A DNA stretch of 64,000 bases from Limnohabitans sp. WS1 (GTDB taxonomy: Bacteria > Pseudomonadota > Gammaproteobacteria > Burkholderiales > Burkholderiaceae_C), in the NCBI RefSeq assembly GCF_003063265.1, contig NZ_NERU01000001.1:1-64000 (forward strand), in the 5' to 3' direction. The notes under the pieces are model-generated. The model did no database searches, had not been told where the DNA came from, and saw only the letters and a list, made by a program, of their open reading frames with translations. The position numbers and the translations under genes were made by a program. Below, piece after piece: positions 24,607 through 31,288 of this stretch (its first letter is position 1; each line of letters opens with the position of its first letter).

Positions 24607-24668
24607 CAACCTCACTTGATCACCCGCATAAGGGCGTGGGGGTTTTTCGCGATAATGAAACACACTCC

Positions 24669-25451
24669 GTGGAGACCATCATCGTTTCATTACAAGATAC
24701 GAACCAACCAGATGTGAGGCTTTTCGCTATTCCTGCGAATGCGCCTGTGGTCTGGTTGTTTGATGTGGACCAAGCGTTAAAGACGCATCCTGCCTATGTC
24801 AATGCCAAAGCTGGTGATTGGCGGAGCGCGTTGACATTGGTTTCTGATCTCGCTTTGGCAGGTGTTTATGCAAACCGTCATAAGTTTGCCCGTGATTGCA
24901 TTTTTGTGGCGCCCTTTGCGCGAGAAGCCAGTGGCGATAACGCGATTCCTCAAGTGTTGGCTGAAGTTTGTGCCGTGGTTTTCGGAGCGACGGCTGACCA
25001 AACGATTATTCAGGTGACGAAGGTTTACCATACGGGTGCAGACGCGATGGAGCGCTTGGCCCTGCGCCCAGAGTTTGATGGTGTAGTGCAACCCGGCAAG
25101 CGCTATGTTTTGGTGGATGATGTGACCAGTTTGGGAGGAACCTTGGCTGAGCTCGGTCATTACATCCAATTAAAAGGTGGCATTGTTGCGGGTATTTTTG
25201 TTTTGGTAAATGCGGGAAGATTGAAATCTTTTTCACCAGATAGACAAACACTCAAACTATTGGAACAGAGGTATGCAAATGAACTCATTGAAATCTTTGG
25301 CATCAAAGCCAGTGCTCTCACCGCCAACGAAGCCCGCTATCTTGTCGGATTCCGTTCGGCTGACGAAATCCGAAATCGACTCGTTAAGGCAAAACAAGAA
25401 ATTGATATCCGATTACGTTCAAAAGGAATTCCAGGCGTCTTTGGGTGCTAA
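24669..25451 (+). CDS. Phosphoribosyltransferase-domain protein
   Basis: 260 residues from GTG 24669. The frame extends further upstream, but there it only reads through REP sequence. The type I PRTase PRPP-binding motif is present as RYVLVDDVTSLGGTLAEL (hydrophobics-DD-x5-G-T), preceded by strand-helix elements and VTKVYHTGADAMERLAL. The substrate is not recognisable. Codon use is more AT-rich than that of the neighbouring adhesin, suggesting separate origin. It sits alone between two orphan adhesin tails. Its last 173 bp overlap a second frame (25279-25479). Confidence 0.8.
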   Translation: METIIVSLQDTNQPDVRLFAIPANAPVVWLFDVDQALKTHPAYVNAKAGDWRSALTLVSDLALAGVYANRHKFARDCIFVAPFAREASGDNAIPQVLAEVCAVVFGATADQTIIQVTKVYHTGADAMERLALRPEFDGVVQPGKRYVLVDDVTSLGGTLAELGHYIQLKGGIVAGIFVLVNAGRLKSFSPDRQTLKLLEQRYANELIEIFGIKASALTANEARYLVGFRSADEIRNRLVKAKQEIDIRLRSKGIPGVFGC

Positions 25452-25479
25452 GTTGGCGTTGCTGCAACAAACTGCTTAA
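25279..25479 (+). CDS. Small protein overlapping the phosphoribosyltransferase 3' end in the +1 frame
   Basis: 66 residues. ATG 25279 has an AGAGGT-like SD seven bases upstream; an in-frame ATG at 25273 is too close to it. The C-terminal half reads as a plausible charged helix (SVRLTKSEIDSLRQNKKLI, SDYVQKEFQASLGAKLAL). The overlapped PRTase frame also reads as normal protein here, so both may be used. Family not recognised. The TAA is at 25477-25479. Confidence 0.45.
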   Translation: MNSLKSLASKPVLSPPTKPAILSDSVRLTKSEIDSLRQNKKLISDYVQKEFQASLGAKLALLQQTA

Positions 25480-25534
25480 GCTAGAAACACCTTCCGTAAG
25501 TTTTTCCCGTACCCTTTGGCTGATTGGTTTCTTT

Positions 25535-25668
25535 GTGGGAGCCCACCTCATGGGCGATGGTTCCTCTGCAGTGCGCATACCCAGACATTTTTTGTAGGAG
25601 CGACGCCCCCGTCGCGATAACCCTCGCAGACTAACAACCATCGCCCCGAGGGCAGGGTTAACAAACTA
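25535..25668 (+). repeat. REP cluster (class C, then A-B pair)
   Basis: A class C element at about 25535 is followed by GTAGGAGC plus GCGACG/CGTCGC stem at 25593. The inverted class B partner is degraded (ends AGGGTTAACA rather than GGGGCTCCCAC). Confidence 0.75.
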
Positions 25669-25720
25669 CAGGCAAGCCCTAGCTCGCTCCCTGCACCTGT
25701 CGTGCGCTGGCCTTGCACAG

Positions 25721-26242
25721 GTGATCGACGCGGTGACCGAGGTGGCCTCTGAGCTGACCGCCGAAGAGCTTGCATCGCTGGGCGTGTCCGAGACGGGCGT
25801 TACCGCAGTGATCAACGCGATCTCTGAAGTGTCCAGCGAATTGCACCCTGCACCCGAGGTGTGCCCCACCGCAGCCGAGTCGAGCACTTACTCGCTGAGC
25901 AACGGCCAGAGCCTGGACCTGACCACGGTGCTCAAGGACATGAGCTACAACGGCATCGTCAAGGGCCTGGAGCAAGTGGACATGGACACCGACACCAGTG
26001 CCAACGTGGTGTCCCTGACCCTGGCCGACGTGCTGAGCATGCCGCCCACCAACGGTGTGTACCAGCTGGTGTTGTCTGGCGCGGCCAACGACAAGGTCAT
26101 GCTGACCGAAGGCGAGTGGACCGACACCGGCAACGTGGTCAACCAAAACGGCCACACCTACGCCGTCTACACCGGCACCACCGACCCCTCAGCCCAACTG
26201 CTGATCGACCAACACATGCTGCAGTCTCACCAGACCAGCTAA
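25721..26242 (+). CDS. Orphan C-terminal domain of the giant adhesin, copy 3
   Basis: 173 residues from GTG 25721; the frame is open further upstream without a better start. Two copies of a short helical phrase (VIDAVTEVASEL and VINAISEVSSEL) precede AESSTYSLSNGQSLDLTTVL. From there it follows the adhesin C-terminus to the identical QHMLQSHQTS end and the same terminator. Homology to the adhesin locus continues ~30-80 bp beyond the terminator (GTCAGTCGCTxCGCGATG). It looks like the 3' remnant of another giant gene. Expression is uncertain because no SD is evident. Confidence 0.5.
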   Translation: MIDAVTEVASELTAEELASLGVSETGVTAVINAISEVSSELHPAPEVCPTAAESSTYSLSNGQSLDLTTVLKDMSYNGIVKGLEQVDMDTDTSANVVSLTLADVLSMPPTNGVYQLVLSGAANDKVMLTEGEWTDTGNVVNQNGHTYAVYTGTTDPSAQLLIDQHMLQSHQTS

Positions 26243-26243
26243 A

Positions 26244-26277
26244 CAAAAAAGGGCCGCCACAAGCGGCCCTTTTTTTG
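26244..26277 (+). terminator. Terminator after orphan tail copy 3
   Basis: GGGCCGC (26251-26257), loop CACAA, GCGGCCC (26263-26269), then eight T. Third identical copy in the window. Confidence 0.93.
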
Positions 26278-26324
26278 TCAGTCGCTCCGCGATGTTTTGT
26301 ATATGCCTTTGCAGGTGTCTTTGT

Positions 26325-26348
26325 AGGAGCCCACCCCTGTGGGCGATT
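26325..26348 (+). repeat. Single class C REP
   Basis: GTAGGAGCCCACCCCTGTGG followed by GCGATTGC. It lies between orphan tail 3 and the BrnTA pair. Confidence 0.7.
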
Positions 26349-26395
26349 GCCTGTCGAATTAACACTTAAAAATTTGGAAATGGAAGGGAGTTTAT

Positions 26396-26413
26396 ATGCA
26401 TAATAATATGCAT
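26396..26413. promoter_or_regulatory. Palindromic start region of brnT, candidate BrnA operator
   Basis: ATGCAT, AATAAT, ATGCAT form an inverted repeat covering the brnT start codon, with ATTTAAAT just after it. BrnTA pairs are autoregulated by the antitoxin complex (family knowledge). That this site is the operator is inference. Confidence 0.35.
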
Positions 26414-26719
26414 TTAAATGCAGATCTGATTTTCACTTGCAATGCCATCAAAAGTGCCACCAATGAACGCGATCGGGGGTTGCCTTTACTGGCTGCAAAG
26501 GGGATGTTCGATGAACACATGGTTGTCATTGAAGATGTGCGCAAGGCGTATTCCGAACAACGTTTTATCGGTATGAATTTTTTGAGTGGGCGATTGATGG
26601 TCGTGGTTTTTTGCATGCCAGACCCTCAAACGGTTCACGTCATTTCTTTCAGAAAGGCGAATCATCGTGAGCAAAAAAAATTTGACACTCAAACCTTCGC
26701 AAGAGCTTCCCATCATTGA
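26396..26719 (+). CDS. brnT: BrnT-family toxin
   Basis: 107 residues. GGAAGGGAG (about 26382-26390) is placed well for ATG 26396; ATG 26408 is a possible alternative. The BrnT signature is clear: SATNERDRGLPLLAAKGMFD, IEDVRKAYSEQRFIGMNFL, GRLMVVVF, then HVISFRKANHREQKKF. The very N-terminal strand is atypical (NADLIFTCNAIK where most members have DPAK). BrnT is an RNase-type toxin (family knowledge). The 3' end overlaps brnA by 53 bp. Confidence 0.88.
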   Translation: MHNNMHLNADLIFTCNAIKSATNERDRGLPLLAAKGMFDEHMVVIEDVRKAYSEQRFIGMNFLSGRLMVVVFCMPDPQTVHVISFRKANHREQKKFDTQTFARASHH

Positions 26720-27017
26720 CTGGGACAAAGTCGATGCCGCAGCGTTGCGCGAAAAACCAGACGACGAGAGTCCAGAGTTGACCTTGTCTCAAATCAAAAA
26801 AATGAAGCCACTGCCACATGTGGTCCCCTCACTCGTTTCAGGAAAAACACGCATCACCATCATGGTGGATGACGCCGTATTGCAGGCGTTTAAAGCCAAG
26901 GCGGGCGGCCGCGGCTATCAAACCTTGATCAACGAAACGTTGCGCAAAAGCCTGGAGGCCGATTCATTGACCCACCTGATTCGGCAAGTCGTCCGCGAAG
27001 AACTTCGCGCCGTGTAA
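26667..27017 (+). CDS. brnA: BrnA-family antitoxin
   Basis: 116 residues from GTG 26667. The overlap with brnT in another frame suggests translational coupling. The C-terminal half carries the ribbon-helix-helix-like DNA-binding part typical of BrnA: KTRITIMVDDAVLQAFKAKA followed by GYQTLINETLRKSL. The N-terminal part (about residues 1-55) is the acidic toxin-binding segment. Together with brnT it forms a complete type II pair with no sign of decay. Confidence 0.9.
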   Translation: MSKKNLTLKPSQELPIIDWDKVDAAALREKPDDESPELTLSQIKKMKPLPHVVPSLVSGKTRITIMVDDAVLQAFKAKAGGRGYQTLINETLRKSLEADSLTHLIRQVVREELRAV

Positions 27018-27047
27018 GCCACTCCACCGCAGGCGATGGCTTTACCT

Positions 27048-27225
27048 TCGTAGGGACCCACCCCGTGGGCGATGGCTTTGCCTTCGTAGGGACCCACCCC
27101 GTGGGCGATGGTTTCTAGGCAGGGCGCATGCCCAGACTTTTTTGTAGGAGCGACGCCCCCGTCGCGAAAAGCCCCGCAAACCACCCCCATCGCCCCGAGT
27201 GCGGGGCTCCTACAAAATGGAGGCA
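27048..27225 (+). repeat. REP cluster upstream of the second Rpn gene
   Basis: Two tandem class C-like elements (heads GTAGGGACC at about 27049 and 27087) are followed by an A-B inverted pair from about 27144. The pair and the ~60 bp after it match the sequence before the first Rpn gene. Confidence 0.8.
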
Positions 27226-27279
27226 AGCCCCGCGACTGCCGCCCTAAAATGTCAGAGTTGCCCTAACCCCTCACCGCCC

Positions 27280-28218
27280 ATGCCCACCCGCTACCTAGAC
27301 CCCAAAGTGGACCTCGCTTTCAAACGCGTGTTTGGTGAGCATGAGCACCTGTTGCGCAGTTTTTTGAACGCCTTGCTGCCCCTGCCCGACGATGGCCAGA
27401 TTGAAAGCTTGGAGTACTTGACGCCCGAGCAAGTACCCGAGTTGCCGGGTTTGTTCAAAAACTCCATTGTCGATGTCAAGTGCAAAGATGCGCGGGGTCG
27501 CACCTTCATTGTCGAGATGCAAATGTTGTGGAGCACCAGCTTTGAGCAACGCATTTTGTTTTCTGCCAGCCAGGCTTATGTGAAGCAACTGCACGCGGGC
27601 CACAATTACGCCAGCTTGCAGCCGGTGTACGCCTTGGCGTTGACCAACCAGGTGTTTGATCGGGCCACACCCGAGTATTACCACCACTACCAGATTGTTC
27701 GCCAGCACGAGCCACGTCGGGTGTTGGAGGGTTTGGAGTTTGTGTTCATCGAGTTACCCAAGTTCGCCCCCCAAAGCCGCACCGACAAGCGCATGCAGGT
27801 CAAGTGGTTGCGTTTCATGAGCGAAGTGGGTGATATGCCGCGCAAAGCAGAGACTGACCCGGACGCCAGCTGGCGCGAAGACCCCGACATTGCCCAGGCC
27901 CTGGAGTTGGTTGAGGCAGCCGCGTTTACCGAGCAAGAGCTGGAGGCGTACCACATCCAGATTGACAAGGCGCGCATTGAATCAACGGTGCTGGAGGATG
28001 CACGGGCAGAAGCCAAGGCAGAGGGCAAGGCAGAGGGCAAGGCAGAGGGCGAAGCTTTGGGTATTGCAAAGGGCAAAGCAGAGGGCAAGGCCGAAGGCGA
28101 AGCCGCAGCCAAGGTCCAAATGGTTCGTGCCATGCACGCCAGCGGCCTAGACTTGGTGCAAATCGCACAAATCACAGGCTTGAGCCGCCAACAAATTGAC
28201 GATTTGCTGGTGCCATGA
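27280..28218 (+). CDS. Rpn-family recombination-promoting nuclease / PD-(D/E)XK putative transposase, copy 2
   Basis: 312 residues from ATG 27280, the same start as the copy at 22967, to which it is nearly identical for about 200 residues. The nuclease core motif DVKCKDARGRTFIVEM is unchanged. The differences are the linker (MPRKAETDPDASW versus TSDNTPDADPSW), a longer low-complexity run (EGKAEGEALGIAKGKAEGKA) and the C-terminal 25 residues. The extra length comes from 12-bp units of the GAGGGCAAGGCA type. It sits directly after the BrnTA pair, as copy 1 sits after HigBA. Confidence 0.9.
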   Translation: MPTRYLDPKVDLAFKRVFGEHEHLLRSFLNALLPLPDDGQIESLEYLTPEQVPELPGLFKNSIVDVKCKDARGRTFIVEMQMLWSTSFEQRILFSASQAYVKQLHAGHNYASLQPVYALALTNQVFDRATPEYYHHYQIVRQHEPRRVLEGLEFVFIELPKFAPQSRTDKRMQVKWLRFMSEVGDMPRKAETDPDASWREDPDIAQALELVEAAAFTEQELEAYHIQIDKARIESTVLEDARAEAKAEGKAEGKAEGEALGIAKGKAEGKAEGEAAAKVQMVRAMHASGLDLVQIAQITGLSRQQIDDLLVP

Positions 28219-28233
28219 TGGATGCACCGAGGT

Positions 28234-28408
28234 TGTAGGAGCGACGCCCCCGTCGCGAAAACCCTCGCAAACCACCAACAATCGCCCCGAGGGCGGGGCT
28301 CCCACAAAATGCAGGCAGCCTCCTGTAGGAGCGACGCCCCCGTCGCGAAAAGCCTCGCAAACCACCAAGAATCGCCCCGAGGGCAGGGCTCCCACAAAAT
28401 GCAGTCAG
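28234..28408 (+). repeat. Two tandem A-B REP pairs
   Basis: GTAGGAGC heads at about 28236 and 28325, each followed by GCGACG/CGTCGC, a ~20-bp linker, and an inverted GCCCCG/CGGGGC stem ending GGCTCCCAC. Between here and lemA (28409-28512) I see only a possible inverted repeat of AAGCTT. Confidence 0.85.
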
Positions 28409-28512
28409 GAAAAGCCTCACAAAACAACCCTTATCTCCAGAGAGCAGGGTTTCGGTAATGGGGCGTTCATGCGTTAAGCTTTTCGTTTTAGTCAAGCTTG
28501 GAGAGATGTCTT

Positions 28513-29127
28513 ATGCAACCATTTTCAACCCGTGCCAACCGCGTCAGGGCTTGGCTGGCCATGTTTGTGGTGACGTCAGCCTTGACCGGTTGTGGTTACA
28601 ACGATTTTCAGCGTCTGGATGAGCAGACCACTTCGGCATGGTCCGAAGTGCTCAACCAATACCAGCGCCGCGCCGATTTGGTGCCCAACATCGTGGCCAC
28701 GGTCAAAGGCGAGGCCAATTTTGAGCAGGAAACGCTGACCAAGGTGATTGAGGCACGCGCCAAGGCCACCAGTTTTCAGATCACTCCCGAGGTGCTGACC
28801 AATCCGCAGGCGATGCAGCAGTTTCAGGCCATGCAGGGCCAACTGTCCAGCGCCCTGTCGCGTTTGATGGTGGTGTCCGAGCAATACCCCAACCTCAAGG
28901 CCAACCAGGGTTTTGCGGATTTGCGTGTGCAGCTCGAAGGCACTGAAAACCGCATCACGGTGGCGCGCAACCGCTACATTGCCGCCGTCAAGGATTACAA
29001 CGTCTTGGCCCGCAGCTTTCCGACCAACTTGACGGCCAAAGTGTTCGGCTACGCGCCCAAGGCCAATTTCGCGGTGGCCAATGAAGCGGCCATCAGTGCG
29101 CCGCCCAAAGTGGATTTCGGCAAGTGA
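28513..29127 (+). CDS. lemA: LemA family lipoprotein
   Basis: 204 residues from ATG 28513, with GGAGAG about seven bases upstream. An N-terminal signal ends in a lipobox (TSALTGC), so the mature protein would be a lipoprotein beginning at that Cys. The body is the LemA helical domain: LDEQTTSAWSEVLNQYQRRA, DLVPNIVATVKGEANFEQ, then the YNVLARSFPTNLTAKVFGY tail. Its exact role is unclear across the family. It forms an operon with two TPM-domain genes, the usual lemA arrangement. The stop overlaps the next possible start (GTGA). Confidence 0.93.
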   Translation: MQPFSTRANRVRAWLAMFVVTSALTGCGYNDFQRLDEQTTSAWSEVLNQYQRRADLVPNIVATVKGEANFEQETLTKVIEARAKATSFQITPEVLTNPQAMQQFQAMQGQLSSALSRLMVVSEQYPNLKANQGFADLRVQLEGTENRITVARNRYIAAVKDYNVLARSFPTNLTAKVFGYAPKANFAVANEAAISAPPKVDFGK

Positions 29128-30104
29128 GCTTGCCCCCTGTGATGTTCCCCATGCCCATGGGTGGTCGTGCTCGTTGGGGCTTGAGCAAGGGTCTGACAAG
29201 GCTGTGGCTGTGTGCCGTGGTTTGGGCCGCCATGTGCTTGTCGCCCGCGTGGGCGCAGGCGCTGGTGCCTGTGCCAGCCCTCACCGCTCGCGTGATGGAC
29301 CAGACCGGCACGTTGGCCGTTGCCGATGTGGCCGCCCTTGAGCAGCAACTCCAAACCTTTGAGCAGCAACGCGGCACCCAGATCGTCGTGCTGCTGCTGC
29401 CCAGCACTGCGCCTGAAGACATCAGCGACTTCACCCAGCGCTTGGGCGATGCCTGGAAAATCGGTCGCCGCCAGGTGGGCGACGGTGTGTTGCTGGTGGT
29501 GGCGCTCAATGACCGCCGCTTGCGCATTGCCCCGGCCAAGGCACTCGAAGGCGCGGTGCCCGACTTGGCGGCCCAACGCATCATTGACCAGGTGATCACG
29601 CCCGCTTTTCGTCGAGGGGATGTGGCGGCAGGCTTGCGTGAAGGATTGACGCACCTGCAGGCCCGCATTGAGGGCGAGGCCTTGCCCTTGCCTGGCACGG
29701 GTGCTCAACGAGCCCAACGCAGCGAAGGCGACGAGGTGGATTGGCTGAACTTGGCGGTTTTGTTGCTGGTGGCCTTGCCTGCCGTGGCGGGCGTGTTGCG
29801 CCGGGTGTTGGGCCAGCGAGTGGGCGCATTGGCCACTGGTGGCGTGGTGGGCGTTTTGGTTTGGAGCGTGACGGGTCTGCTTTGGCTGGGAGGCATCGCC
29901 GCCTTGTTGGGCTTGATGTTGGCGCTGTTCATGCAGGCACTGCCCAGCGCGGCTGTGCGCCGCAGCCAGGGGCGTGGTGGTGACTTATCCGGCTGGGGTG
30001 GCGGGCGTGGCCACTCAGGCACTTGGGGTGGTTCGGGCGGCGGTGGGTTTTCGTCGGGCGGTGGTGGTGATTTTGGGGGCGGTGGTGCCTCCGGGAGATG
30101 GTGA
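29124..30104 (+). CDS. TPM domain-containing membrane protein (YgcG-like)
   Basis: 326 residues if GTG 29124 is used. ATG codons at 29142, 29151 and 29157 are equally possible, and none has a good SD. A signal peptide (LWLCAVVWAAMCLSPAWAQA) is followed by the TPM domain: VMDQTGTLAVADVAALEQQL, GTQIVVLLLPSTAPEDI, GDGVLLVVALNDRRLRI. Two or three transmembrane helices follow (about residues 210-275), then a Gly-rich tail with RGGDLSGWGGGRG and SSGGGGDFGGGGASGRW. This architecture is typical of YgcG-type proteins encoded next to lemA. Confidence 0.9.
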   Translation: MSLPPVMFPMPMGGRARWGLSKGLTRLWLCAVVWAAMCLSPAWAQALVPVPALTARVMDQTGTLAVADVAALEQQLQTFEQQRGTQIVVLLLPSTAPEDISDFTQRLGDAWKIGRRQVGDGVLLVVALNDRRLRIAPAKALEGAVPDLAAQRIIDQVITPAFRRGDVAAGLREGLTHLQARIEGEALPLPGTGAQRAQRSEGDEVDWLNLAVLLLVALPAVAGVLRRVLGQRVGALATGGVVGVLVWSVTGLLWLGGIAALLGLMLALFMQALPSAAVRRSQGRGGDLSGWGGGRGHSGTWGGSGGGGFSSGGGGDFGGGGASGRW

Positions 30105-30105
30105 C

Positions 30106-30651
30106 ATGCACGAATCGCTGATGACCCATGGGGCGCGTTGGTGGCGACACCGCTGGATGCCCGAGCGTGCCGCCGAGCGGGCGGTACCACCGGCCATGGC
30201 CGAGCAACTGCAGGCCCGGGTGAGTGCGAGCGAAGCGAGGCACAGTGGTGAAATTGTGGTGTGCGTCGAAGCTGCCTTGCCCAACAAGGACCTGTGGCGG
30301 GCGGGGCGCGAAGCCCCCTTGCCTGTGGTGATTCGTGAGCGGGCACTTTTTTGGTTTGGTCAATTGCGCGTTTGGGACACCGAACACAACAACGGCGTGT
30401 TGATCTATCTGCTTTTGGCTGAGCGCTGCGTCGAAATCGTGGTGGACCGTGGCATCAGCCGTCATGTGGCGGATGAACACTGGCAATCGGTGGTCCAAGC
30501 TTTGGGCCAGCACTTGCAAAGCGGCGACTTTGAAAGTGGCCTGACACAGGCGCTGCAAGAAGTCTCGGCGCTGCTGGTCGAACACTTTCCCCTGCAGCCC
30601 GATGACGTGAACCCCAACGAGCTGAGCAACCGAGTGGTTTGGGTCGATTGA
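30106..30651 (+). CDS. Second TPM domain-containing protein
   Basis: 181 residues from ATG 30106, one base after the previous TGA, so coupled translation is likely. It has no signal peptide. The domain is recognisable from VSASEARHSGEIVVCVEAAL, FGQLRVWDTEHNNGVLIYLL and CVEIVVDRGISRHVADEHW. Members with this layout often accompany lemA and the longer TPM gene. It is the last gene of the operon; a REP array begins 30 bp downstream. Confidence 0.9.
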   Translation: MHESLMTHGARWWRHRWMPERAAERAVPPAMAEQLQARVSASEARHSGEIVVCVEAALPNKDLWRAGREAPLPVVIRERALFWFGQLRVWDTEHNNGVLIYLLLAERCVEIVVDRGISRHVADEHWQSVVQALGQHLQSGDFESGLTQALQEVSALLVEHFPLQPDDVNPNELSNRVVWVD

Positions 30652-30680
30652 ACCGTCCCATTTGCAGGTCAGATGTCCAT

Positions 30681-31190
30681 TGGCAGGAGCACCGCCCCCG
30701 GGGCGATGGGGTGGTGGTCAGCGAGGCTTATCGCGACGAGGGCGTCGCTCACACAATCCCTGTAGGAGCCCCGCCCCCGGGGCGATGGGGTGGTGGTCAG
30801 CGAGGCTTATCGCGACGAGGGCGTCGCTCACACAATCCCTGTAGGAGCCCCGCCCTCGGGGCGATGGGGTGGTGGTCTGCGAGGCTTCATCGCGACGAGG
30901 GCGTCGCTCCCAAAATCCCTGTAGGAGCCCCGCCCCCGGGGCGATGGGGTGGTGGTCTGCAAGGCTTGATCGCGACGAGGGCATCGCTCCCACAATCCCT
31001 GTAGGAGCCCCGCCCCCGGGGCGATGGGGTGGTGGTCTGCAAGGCTTATCGCGACGAGGGCGTCGCTCCCAAAATCCCTGTAGGAGCCCCGCCCCCGGGG
31101 CGATGGGGTGGTGGTCTGCAAGGCTTATCGCGACGAGGGCGTCGCTCCCACAATCCCTGTAGGAGCCCCGCCCTCGGGGCGATGGGCGTT
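30681..31190 (+). repeat. Tandem REP array, seven B heads, 79-80 bp period
   Basis: Heads start at about 30683 (degenerate), 30762, 30841, 30921, 31001, 31080 and 31159. Each unit is a class B stem (CCCCG/CGGGG), the linker GATGGGGTGGTGGTC, and an inverted class A stem (GCGACG/CGTCGC). The first two units carry TCACACAA where later ones have TCCCACAA. The unit ends are very similar, which points to unequal recombination. The rest of the 30652-31288 gap holds only the short leader of the next gene. Confidence 0.92.
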
Positions 31191-31288
31191 GGATTGTGAG
31201 GGCGTCATCCAAAAGCCAACGACCTGTCAAGCACAATCGCCATCACCATCGCCACAGGGGAGCGCGAAGGTCAAACAAAAGGTAAGCC

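Noticed and set aside
29974..30105. N-terminal extension of the second TPM gene (frame open from 29974)
   Set aside because: It overlaps the Gly-rich tail of the first TPM gene in another frame. The ATG at 30106, one base after the upstream stop, is the natural start.
30681..31190. CRISPR-like appearance of regularly spaced repeats (also 41497-41850, 43611-44277 and 62306-63025)
   Set aside because: The whole 79-138 bp unit is repeated, with no unique spacers. The units are inverted REP pairs, and no cas genes are nearby.
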